From assembly GCF_900659635.1 (NCBI RefSeq), contig NZ_CAACVB010000057.1, positions 1 through 36,453 on the forward strand: a DNA stretch of 36,453 nt, in the 5' to 3' direction. How positions within the stretch are numbered: the stretch's first letter is position 1; each line of letters starts with the position of its first letter. The notes under the pieces are model-generated. The model ran no database searches. It saw only the letters and a program-made list of their open reading frames with translations, and was not told where the DNA came from. The translations under genes and the position numbers were made by a program. This document shows positions 30,508-36,453 of the stretch, in pieces. The stretch comes from Actinomadura roseirufa (GTDB taxonomy: Bacteria; Actinomycetota; Actinomycetes; Streptosporangiales; Streptosporangiaceae).

Positions 30508-31293
30508 TCAGCGGCCCTCGAACACCGGCTGTTCCTTCTTCAGGAACGCCTCGGTGGCGTTGTGGTGATCGGTGGTCTTCTCGCACAGGTCCTGGAGGAC
30601 GGCCTCCTTCTCCAGCGCGGACGCCAGATCGCTCGTGGCCGCGTGGTCCAGGGCCGCCTTGACCGCGCCATAGGAGACCGTCGGCCCGGCCGCCAGCCGC
30701 CGTGCCAGCTCCACGGAGGCGGATGCCAGCTCGTCCGCCGGGACGACCCGCCCCACCAGGCCGAGCTCCAGCGCCTCGGGGGCCTTGACCGGCTCGCCCA
30801 GCAGCAGCAGCTCGGCCGCCTTGGCGCGGCCCACGAGCCGTTGCAGCGTCCACGACATGCCGCTGTCGGGCGCGAGCCCGATCCCGGTGAACGCGGTGGC
30901 GAAGCGGGCCTTGTCGGACGCGACGACCAGGTCGCACGCGAACGCCAGGGACGCCCCGGCGCCCGCCGCCACGCCGTTCACCGCCGCCACCACGGGCTTG
31001 GGCATCCCCGCGAGCGCCAGCACGATCGGGTTGTAGTGCCTGCGGACCGTGCCGTCCAGGCCCCGGCCCGCGGCCAGGTTGTCGCCGTGCTCGCGCAGGT
31101 CCTGCCCGGCGCAGAACGCCCGTCCCGCACCCGTGAGGATCACCGCCCGCGCGGACGCGTCGGCGGCGGCGCGCTCGACCGCCGCGCGCAGCGCCTCCTT
31201 CATCTCGGCCGTCAGCGAGTTCATCGCGTCCGGACGGTTGAGTGTGATAGTTCCCACACCATCGGTCACGTCGTACAGCACGGTTCCGGGCAT
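30508..31293 (-). CDS. Enoyl-CoA hydratase/isomerase family protein (PaaG-like)
   Basis: A 261-aa crotonase-fold protein. The oxyanion-hole segments GAGRAFCAGQDLREHG and NGVAAGAGASLAFACDLVVAS are intact, and GLAPDSGMSWTLQRLVG with ALELGLVGRVVP resembles PaaG-type isomerases and hydratases. It probably acts in fatty acid or aromatic acid CoA ester breakdown. I chose the ATG at 31293 (MPGTVLYDVTDGVGTITLNR), which has GAGGA upstream and the family's usual N-terminus; an earlier in-frame ATG would add 22 unlikely residues. Confidence 0.9.
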   Translation of the reverse strand: MPGTVLYDVTDGVGTITLNRPDAMNSLTAEMKEALRAAVERAAADASARAVILTGAGRAFCAGQDLREHGDNLAAGRGLDGTVRRHYNPIVLALAGMPKPVVAAVNGVAAGAGASLAFACDLVVASDKARFATAFTGIGLAPDSGMSWTLQRLVGRAKAAELLLLGEPVKAPEALELGLVGRVVPADELASASVELARRLAAGPTVSYGAVKAALDHAATSDLASALEKEAVLQDLCEKTTDHHNATEAFLKKEQPVFEGR

Positions 31294-31646
31294 CCGCGTC
31301 CTCTCGATCCGCTGGAGATCCTCCCAGGAAACCATCGGGGAACCGGGCGCCGCGGACAAGGGTCGTGCCGTCCCGGTGCCGCGCGGACGCCCCGTCCGGA
31401 CCCGGGGTTTTCGGGACCGCTCCAGCCATTCCCGGCGCGCTCTCGAAGACGGTTCGGAAGCGGCCCGGACGGCACCGAAAGGGCATTCCCGAACGCGGTC
31501 TCCCGATCTGGAGGCTGATCGTTACCACTTCGCGCCCGGGAGACGAGATAATGGACCACTACTGATGACGCGGATGCGACAGGCGGCCACGCGGCCAACG
31601 GTGCCCGGAGGCCCCACGCGGCCCTAGGCAGGAAGGGGATGCACGC

Positions 31647-31814
31647 ATGGCGGCGATGAAGCCGCGGACGGGAGACGGTCCGCTCGAAGTGACCAAGGAG
31701 GGGCGCGGAATCGTCATGCGGGTCCCGCTCGAGGGCGGCGGCCGCCTTGTGGTCGAGCTCTCCCCCGACGAGGCCAAGGAGCTCGGCGAGGCCCTCAAGG
31801 ACGTCGTGGGCTGA
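31647..31814 (+). CDS. DUF3117 small protein
   Basis: A 55-aa protein, MAAMKPRTGDGPLEVTKEGR and so on, ending ELGEALKDVVG. It matches the DUF3117 family, a small highly conserved actinobacterial protein of unknown function (Rv1211-like in mycobacteria, near tagA there too). GGAAGGGG (31631-31638) is eight bases upstream. The 353-bp gap before it holds the promoters of this gene and the divergent enoyl-CoA hydratase; GATAAT at 31547-31552 is a possible -10, with no convincing -35. Confidence 0.9.
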   Translation: MAAMKPRTGDGPLEVTKEGRGIVMRVPLEGGGRLVVELSPDEAKELGEALKDVVG

Positions 31815-31906
31815 CGCTCCGCCGCTCCGGCTCGAGGTGACGGTCCCGGCGGCATCGCCGGGGCCCTCGCCGTTCCCGGGCCCTCCCGCCCGACCCGGCC
31901 CAGCAC

Positions 31907-31964
31907 AGCACGACCCGGCACAGCACCATCCGGCAGCATGATCCGGCACAGCATGATCCGGCGG
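31907..31964. repeat. Short tandem repeat in the aminopeptidase leader
   Basis: Four near-identical units of 13-15 bases (AGCAYSATCCGGCAC-like) start at 31907, 31922, 31935 and 31950, about 45-100 bases upstream of the aminopeptidase start. The second unit lacks two bases. Replication slippage is the likely origin. Confidence 0.6.
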
Positions 31965-32008
31965 GTCCCGCTCCCGCCCGGCGCACCGACCGAGGGAGAC
32001 CGACCGCC

Positions 32009-33469
32009 ATGCCCATCGAGACCCGCATCCACGGCGCCGGCGGCACCGTGTCGCAGACCGCGGTCGAGATCGGGGCGGAGGTGGTCGCGGTGCCCGTCGG
32101 GTCCGGGCCCGTCGCGCCGGACGCCGAGGTCGCCGCGTCGCTGCCCTTCTCGCTCGACGAGCTGCTGGCCCTGCACACGGCCAAGGGCGACCCGGGCGAG
32201 ATCGTCGCGACCCAGGTCCGGATCGGCGACCGGGTCCGGGAGCTGCTGCTGTACGGGGTGGGCGAGGCGTCCCCGGCCGACCTGCGCAGGGCCGGCGCGA
32301 CGCTGGCCCGCCGCGGCCGCGGCCGGAGCGCCCTCGTCGCGGCCGTGCCCGCCGGCGATCTCGCCGCGTTCACCGAGGGCGCGCTGCTGGCCTCCTACGA
32401 GTTCCGGATCGGCGCTCCGGCGCCGCGGCGCCCGCTCGGCGCGCTGGCCGTGGTCACCGAGGCGGGGCCGGAGGCCGGCGCCGCCGCGATCGGGCGCGGC
32501 ACGGCCCGCGCCCGCGCCGCCGCGCTGGCCCGCGACCTCGCCAACACCCCCGCCCGCGAGAAGGACCCGTCGTGGCTCGCCGAGCAGGCCGGGCGGGTCG
32601 CCGCCGAGGCGGGCCTGACCATCCGGGTGCGGGACGAGAAGGAGCTGGCCGACGGCGGCTTCGGCGGCCTGCTGGCCGTCGGCGCCGGCTCGCCCCGCCC
32701 GCCCCGCCTGATCGAGCTGTCCTACCGTCCCGAGGGGACGCCGGAGCGGCACCTCGTGCTGGTCGGCAAGGGCATCACGTTCGACAGCGGCGGCCTGTCG
32801 CTCAAGCCGAACGACAACATGAAGACGATGAAGACCGACATGGCCGGCGGCGGCGTGGTCATCGCCGTCATGGGGGCGCTGCGCGCCCTCGGCGTCCGCG
32901 CCCGCGTCACCGGGCTGGTCGCCGCCGCGGAGAACATGCCGTCCGGCTCGGCCATGCGCCCCGGCGACGTGATCACCCATGTCGGCGGGACGACCTCGGA
33001 GGTGCTCAACACCGACGCCGAGGGCCGGCTCGTGCTCGCCGACGCGCTCGCCTACGCCGACGCCGAGCTCGACCCCGACGCCGTCGTGGACGTGGCGACG
33101 CTCACCGGCGCGGCGAAGGTCGCGCTCGGCCTGCGGACCGGGGCCCTGTTCAGCCCCGACGACGCCCTGGCCGGCGCGCTCACCGCGGCGGGCGCCGCGG
33201 CGGGCGAGCCGCTGTGGCGGCTGCCGCTCGTCGAGGACTACCGCGCCGCGATCGATTCCGACGTCGCCGACGTCCGCAACATCGGCCGGCCCGGCTACGG
33301 GGGCGGCGCCATCACGGCGGCGCTGTTCCTGCGCGAGTTCACGGGCGGGCGGCCCTGGGCGCACCTCGACGTGGCGGGCCCCGGCCGCGCCACCGCCGAG
33401 GACGCCGAGCTCACCCGCGGCGCCACCGGCTTCGGCACCCGGCTCCTGCTGGAGTGGCTGGCCGGCTGA
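32009..33469 (+). CDS. pepA: Leucyl aminopeptidase (M17)
   Basis: A 486-aa cytosolic metallo-aminopeptidase of family M17. The catalytic domain has VGKGITFDSGG with the metal-binding K254 and D259, MKTDMAGG, and the family signature NTDAEGRL at 334-341 (D336 and E338 as metal ligands, R340 catalytic). It removes N-terminal residues from peptides in protein turnover. The N-terminal domain is Ala/Gly-rich, as in actinobacterial homologues. GAGGGAGA (31992-31999) precedes the ATG. It is single-copy and convergent with the next small membrane protein gene, 9 bp away. Confidence 0.94.
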   Translation: MPIETRIHGAGGTVSQTAVEIGAEVVAVPVGSGPVAPDAEVAASLPFSLDELLALHTAKGDPGEIVATQVRIGDRVRELLLYGVGEASPADLRRAGATLARRGRGRSALVAAVPAGDLAAFTEGALLASYEFRIGAPAPRRPLGALAVVTEAGPEAGAAAIGRGTARARAAALARDLANTPAREKDPSWLAEQAGRVAAEAGLTIRVRDEKELADGGFGGLLAVGAGSPRPPRLIELSYRPEGTPERHLVLVGKGITFDSGGLSLKPNDNMKTMKTDMAGGGVVIAVMGALRALGVRARVTGLVAAAENMPSGSAMRPGDVITHVGGTTSEVLNTDAEGRLVLADALAYADAELDPDAVVDVATLTGAAKVALGLRTGALFSPDDALAGALTAAGAAAGEPLWRLPLVEDYRAAIDSDVADVRNIGRPGYGGGAITAALFLREFTGGRPWAHLDVAGPGRATAEDAELTRGATGFGTRLLLEWLAG

Positions 33470-33478
33470 CCCGGCCGG

Positions 33479-34093
33479 TCACCGCTCGCGCCGGTCGATC
33501 ACCGGGACCGGACGGCGCAGCAGGGCCTCCCGGACGATCTCCGCCACCCCCGCGTCCCAGCCGGGCCCGACCGCGAAGCACCACGGCACGGCCGCCGCCG
33601 TCGCCGGGACGTCCCGCAGGGTCAGCGCCACCAGCCGCGGCCGTTCCGCCGTGCGGGCCAGCTCCGCCAGCCCGGCCGTGGGCAGGAACACCACGCAGTC
33701 CTCCTCGCCCCGGCCGCCCGGCACGCCCCGCCGCAGCGCGGTGATCGCCGCCACGTCCGCCCAGGGCAGCAGCCGCCCGGACCGGCGGGGCAGCGGCCAG
33801 CGCGCGGGCCGCCGCACCCCCGCCGCGTCCAGCACCAGGACGGGCCGCCGCGCCGGCACGGCCCCGCCCGACACGACGAGGCCCGTCCCGAAAAGGGCGA
33901 GACCCGCCACACCGAGCAGCAGGAAGACCAGGCTGCCGGGGGTCGCCCCGCGCATCAGGGCGCCCGCGACGAAACCCGCCGAGGTCAGGGAGAGGATCAG
34001 CAGCGCCACGAGCCGCCCGGCGGCCCGCCGGGTGACCCGGTCGCGCACCGCGAACACCCCCGAGCGGTCAGGACGGTCCCCGGCGCCCGCCAC
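33479..34093 (-). CDS. Small membrane protein with two transmembrane segments
   Basis: A 204-aa protein. Residues about 27-47 and 53-76 are hydrophobic membrane segments, followed by a ~125-residue cytoplasmic domain (RLLPWADVAAITALR, VVFLPTAGLAELART). The layout resembles PH-like-domain membrane proteins of actinobacteria, which often keep W(A/S)DV at the domain start, but I do not recognise a defined family. ATG at 34093. It is encoded 18 bp downstream of the O-methyltransferase and may share its transcript. Confidence 0.7.
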   Translation of the reverse strand: MAGAGDRPDRSGVFAVRDRVTRRAAGRLVALLILSLTSAGFVAGALMRGATPGSLVFLLLGVAGLALFGTGLVVSGGAVPARRPVLVLDAAGVRRPARWPLPRRSGRLLPWADVAAITALRRGVPGGRGEEDCVVFLPTAGLAELARTAERPRLVALTLRDVPATAAAVPWCFAVGPGWDAGVAEIVREALLRRPVPVIDRRER

Positions 34094-34111
34094 GCTCCGC
34101 CCCGGCGGCGA

Positions 34112-34792
34112 TCAGTCGCGCTTGACGGCGCACAGCAGGCCGTCGCCCACCGGGACCAGCAGCGGCACCAGCCGCTCGTCATCGCGGATCATCCGGTGCA
34201 CCTCGCGGATCGCCTCGGTCGCCGGCTCGCGGTTGCCCCGGTCGGCGACCCGGTTGTCCCACAGCGCGTTGTCGAACGCCACGACCCCGCCCGGCCGCAG
34301 CAGCCGCAGCGCCGCGGTCAGGTACTCGGGGTACTCCGTCTTCACGGCGTCACAGAACACCAGGTCGTAGCCGCCGTCGGCGAGTCGCGGCAGCACCTCC
34401 AGCGCCGGGCCGATGATCATCCGGGTGCGGAACGCGCCGAGACCGGCCTCCCGGTAGGACTGCTTGGCCAGCCGCTGGTGGTCCGGCTCGATGTCGACGC
34501 TGGTGAGCACCCCGTCCGGCGGCATGCCGCGCATCAGCCAGACGCCGGACGCGCCGCAGCCCGAACCGACCTCCACGACGTTCCGCGCGCCGAGCAGGGT
34601 GGTGAGGAAGCGCAGCGCCGCCCCGCCGGCGGGCCCGATGGGCACCGCGCCGACCTCCGTGCCGCGCCGCCGGGCCTCCAGCAACGGCTCGTCTTCGGGG
34701 AGGTATTCCTCCACGTAGGCCAGGGTGGCCTGAATGGCGTCGATGGCTGCCTCCTCGCGGGACCCCCGCCTGGCTCTTGCTGGAAAGACCAT
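34112..34792 (-). CDS. Class I O-methyltransferase, catechol-OMT family (Rv1220c-like)
   Basis: A 226-aa SAM-dependent methyltransferase of the metal-dependent catechol/caffeoyl-CoA type: NVVEVGSGCGASGVWLMRG (SAM loop), SVDIEPDHQ, and DLVFCDAVKTEYPEYL with the divalent-metal Asp region. It differs clearly from the two cluster methyltransferases. I chose the ATG at 34792 because the N-terminus then aligns with the family (EEYLPEDEPLLEARRRG within 50 residues). It is divergent from the ECF sigma gene, as Rv1220c is from sigE in mycobacteria, which supports a conserved backbone role of unknown substrate. Confidence 0.9.
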   Translation of the reverse strand: MVFPARARRGSREEAAIDAIQATLAYVEEYLPEDEPLLEARRRGTEVGAVPIGPAGGAALRFLTTLLGARNVVEVGSGCGASGVWLMRGMPPDGVLTSVDIEPDHQRLAKQSYREAGLGAFRTRMIIGPALEVLPRLADGGYDLVFCDAVKTEYPEYLTAALRLLRPGGVVAFDNALWDNRVADRGNREPATEAIREVHRMIRDDERLVPLLVPVGDGLLCAVKRD

Positions 34793-34803
34793 ATCGCTGA
34801 CGG

Positions 34804-34830
34804 GGAACCAACTGGAGTTCCAGCGCGTTG
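34804..34830 (+). promoter_or_regulatory. Candidate ECF sigma promoter upstream of the sigE-like gene
   Basis: GGAAC (34804-34808) and CGTTG (34826-34830) are separated by 17 bases, the -35/-10 pattern of SigE/SigR-type ECF factors. This suggests autoregulation, with a leader of about 140 bases. GGAAC also occurs on the other strand (34821-34817), facing the methyltransferase, but its spacing to a -10 is too short. The rest of the 185-bp gap holds no further gene. Confidence 0.5.
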
Positions 34831-34977
34831 TAACCGAGTGACGGGCCCACCACCCCTGGTGGGCTCGCCAGTGACGAGTACCAGCACCGAGTCGGTTCAG
34901 AACCGCCCCAGCCCAGGCGAGACCGTGCCGTTCCAAGGCGAAGTCCTTGGCTCACCAGAGAGGAACAGCCCGGCACC

Positions 34978-35670
34978 ATGGGAGTCGCAGCACTGAGTTT
35001 CAGAGGCGCTGTGGGGGTCGGCCCCAGGCAGGGGCTGGGTAACGCCGCGCGCACCCGCGAGAACGCACCCGAGGCGGAATGGGCGCCGCCGTCCTGGGAC
35101 GAGGTCGTCCGCGAGCACTCCACCCGCGTCTACCGCCTCGCCTACCGCCTGACCGGCAACCAGCACGACGCGGAGGACCTCACCCAGGAGGTCTTCGTCC
35201 GCGTGTTCCGTTCCCTGTCGAACTACACGCCGGGAACGTTCGAGGGCTGGCTGCACCGGATCACCACGAACCTGTTCCTCGACATGGCGCGGCGCCGCCA
35301 GCGCATCCGCTTCGAGGGCCTCGCCGACGACGCCGCCGAGCGGCTGCAGGGCCGCGAGCCCACCCCCGCGCAGGCGTTCGACGACAGCAACTTCGACGCC
35401 GACGTCCAGGCCGCCCTCGACGCCCTCGCGCCCGAGTACCGGGCCGCCGTCGTGCTCTGCGACATCGAGGGGCTGTCCTACGAGGAGATCTCCGCGACGC
35501 TGGATGTCAAACTGGGCACCGTGCGCAGCCGCATCCACCGCGGGCGCGCGCAGCTCCGCGCCGCGCTGGAGCACCGCGCGCCCACCCGGCGGCGCCCGGG
35601 GAGCCGCAACGACTACCAGACCATGGCAGCCGAGGCCGGGAGCGCCCGGCCGCAGCCGGAGGGCGTGTAA
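34978..35670 (+). CDS. sigE: ECF RNA polymerase sigma factor, SigE-like
   Basis: A 230-aa group IV sigma factor. Region 2 ([30 protein letters not shown]) binds the -10 element and core polymerase, and region 4 ([28 protein letters not shown]) reads the -35. An N-terminal extension of about 35 residues and a Gly/Arg/Pro-rich tail are typical of the actinobacterial SigE branch that controls envelope stress. The ATG at 34978 is 14 bases from its AGAGAGGA site, rather far; an in-frame GTG at 35014 is an alternative. It is followed by its zinc anti-sigma factor, and the O-methyltransferase upstream matches the mycobacterial order. Confidence 0.92.
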   Translation: MGVAALSFRGAVGVGPRQGLGNAARTRENAPEAEWAPPSWDEVVREHSTRVYRLAYRLTGNQHDAEDLTQEVFVRVFRSLSNYTPGTFEGWLHRITTNLFLDMARRRQRIRFEGLADDAAERLQGREPTPAQAFDDSNFDADVQAALDALAPEYRAAVVLCDIEGLSYEEISATLDVKLGTVRSRIHRGRAQLRAALEHRAPTRRRPGSRNDYQTMAAEAGSARPQPEGV

Positions 35671-35728
35671 GCGTCCCTCGTGCGCGGGTGGGGCCGCGCA
35701 CGATCGAACGGAACGACGAGGGAGCCGC

Positions 35729-36364
35729 GTGAGTTGTCTGGGGGAGCGTCTGACCGCTCTGGTCGACGGTGAGCTGGGCCACGAGGAGCGCGACCGCGCA
35801 CTCGCCCATCTCGCCGGTTGCGCCCGGTGCAGGGCCGAGGCGGACGGGCTCCGCCGGCTCAAGGGCCGGCTCCGCGGGCTCGCCGACCTCCCGGCCGGCT
35901 CCGACGACGCCGCCGGCGTTCCCACCGACGACTTCCTGGCCCGGCTGCGCTCGCTGGCCGAGCCCGCCGCCGCCTCCTCCGCTCCGCCCGGCCCGTCCGG
36001 TCGGCCCGGACCCCCGGGTCCTCCGAGCCCGCCCGCCGGCCGTCCCGCCCACCCGGCCCGTCCGGGAGTCCGGCTCGGCCGCGCCCATTCGCCCCGTCCG
36101 CGCGACAACCGCCCGTCGGGTCGCGCCTCCGCCTCCGCCCACGCGCACCGCCCGAACCGCCGCTACCTCGTCGTCGGCGCCGCGACCCTGTTCATCGGGC
36201 TCGGCGCCGCCTCCTACGCCGCCGGTGGCCGCCAGGAGGCGCCCACCGTCACCCCCGCCTTCGACCGATTCGCCGTCGAGCACGCGCTGACCTCCGGCGA
36301 CGCGCCGATGACCGACCCGCTCACCGACCCGGTCAACCAGATCAAGACCTCGCCGGGGCCGTGA
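35729..36364 (+). CDS. Zinc-binding anti-sigma factor (RseA-like) with one membrane segment
   Basis: A 211-aa anti-sigma factor. The N-terminal domain has the ZAS motif H27-x3-C31-x2-C34 that holds zinc and grips the sigma factor. A long Pro/Arg-rich linker (about 80-145) leads to one transmembrane segment (YLVVGAATLFIGLGAASYAA, 146-165) and a short outer tail. It should hold the SigE-like protein inactive at the membrane until envelope stress. The start is a GTG at 35729 with GAGGGAG (35718-35724) upstream. Its stop overlaps the GTG of the next gene. The Pro-rich linker is longer than in mycobacterial RseA. Confidence 0.9.
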   Translation: MSCLGERLTALVDGELGHEERDRALAHLAGCARCRAEADGLRRLKGRLRGLADLPAGSDDAAGVPTDDFLARLRSLAEPAAASSAPPGPSGRPGPPGPPSPPAGRPAHPARPGVRLGRAHSPRPRDNRPSGRASASAHAHRPNRRYLVVGAATLFIGLGAASYAAGGRQEAPTVTPAFDRFAVEHALTSGDAPMTDPLTDPVNQIKTSPGP

Positions 36365-36453
36365 TCGCGCGGATCGCCGTCGGCCGGGCGCGGCGCCGCG
36401 CCCTGCTGGCCGGTGGGCTGGCGGGCGCCGTCGCGCTCGCCGCCGCGCTGGCC
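36361..36453 (+). CDS. Membrane or secreted protein, 5' fragment
   Basis: The last 93 bases encode 31 residues from a GTG that overlaps the anti-sigma stop (GTGA): a basic stretch (VIARIAVGRARRR) followed by a hydrophobic Ala/Leu/Gly segment, which is a signal peptide or signal anchor. The position after sigma and anti-sigma suggests an HtrA-like envelope protease, as in mycobacteria, but the fragment is too short to confirm this. Confidence 0.55.
   Translation, partial: MIARIAVGRARRRALLAGGLAGAVALAAALA

Noticed and set aside
26327..31528. Minus-strand open frame of 1733 codons across several genes
   Set aside because: It crosses five well-supported genes on both strands, is compositionally biased and matches no family; it is a GC-content artefact.
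34798..34821. Second ECF promoter on the minus strand for the O-methyltransferase
   Set aside because: GGAAC is present, but the spacing to CGTC is only 14 bases and transcription would start at the start codon; too weak to call.
1..36453. Transposons, phage genes, CRISPR arrays, tRNA or rRNA genes
   Set aside because: No transposase, integrase, terminal inverted repeats, spaced CRISPR repeats or RNA-gene-like sequence was seen on reading the window.

Overview
The window is very GC-rich DNA from a filamentous actinomycete. GTG/TTG starts, ATGA overlaps, many long GC-rich terminators, F420-type luciferase-like oxidoreductases and an actinobacterial sigE neighbourhood all point that way. A Thermomonosporaceae/Actinomadura-like host is my guess from style, not something the sequence proves. 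No rRNA, tRNA, CRISPR array, insertion sequence or phage gene is visible.

Positions 1 to about 23,500 are the tailoring, export and resistance arm of a natural-product gene cluster that continues beyond the left edge. In order they hold: a glycosyltransferase cut by the window edge; a DrrAB-type exporter; an O-methyltransferase; a ferredoxin / amide synthetase (AsnB-like) / nitroreductase operon; an SDR; a TenA-like protein with a cytochrome P450; a PadR regulator coupled to an FAD monooxygenase; an aromatic-ring-type FAD hydroxylase; a second FAD oxidoreductase; an NmrA-type reductase; a second O-methyltransferase with an FAD monooxygenase and a luciferase-like oxidoreductase; a second luciferase-like enzyme; a flavin-dependent halogenase; and a LOG-family protein. 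No polyketide synthase, NRPS or SARP regulator gene is in the window. The inventory (amide synthetase, several FAD hydroxylases, P450 plus ferredoxin, two SAM O-methyltransferases, halogenase, glycosyltransferase, DrrAB) resembles that of aromatic type II polyketides such as pentangular polyphenols and polycyclic xanthones. That product class is an inference.

The most notable hidden layer is regulatory. All six divergent intergenic regions of the cluster carry TCGAGC(G/C)-like heptamers repeated with an 11-bp period, the recognition pattern of SARP activators such as DnrI and ActII-ORF4. This suggests one off-window SARP drives almost the whole arm. The PadR/monooxygenase pair is the exception: it has its own near-consensus promoter with a palindrome in the spacer, so it looks like a separate, inducible switch.

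Positions about 23,650 to 36,453 look like chromosomal backbone: a Tat-exported PhoX/DUF839 protein behind a PHO-box-like repeat, a DivIVA-like membrane protein, an SRPBCC protein, 3-methyladenine DNA glycosylase I, a MacB-like ABC transporter, an enoyl-CoA hydratase, a DUF3117 protein, a leucyl aminopeptidase, a small membrane protein, an O-methyltransferase divergent from an ECF sigma factor (SigE-like), its zinc-binding anti-sigma factor, and the first codons of a further exported or membrane protein. This order partly matches the mycobacterial tagA to sigE-rseA-htrA region. A structured intergenic repeat of about 140 nt occurs twice, once inside the cluster (12,076) and once in the backbone (24,981), with compensatory base changes in one stem.
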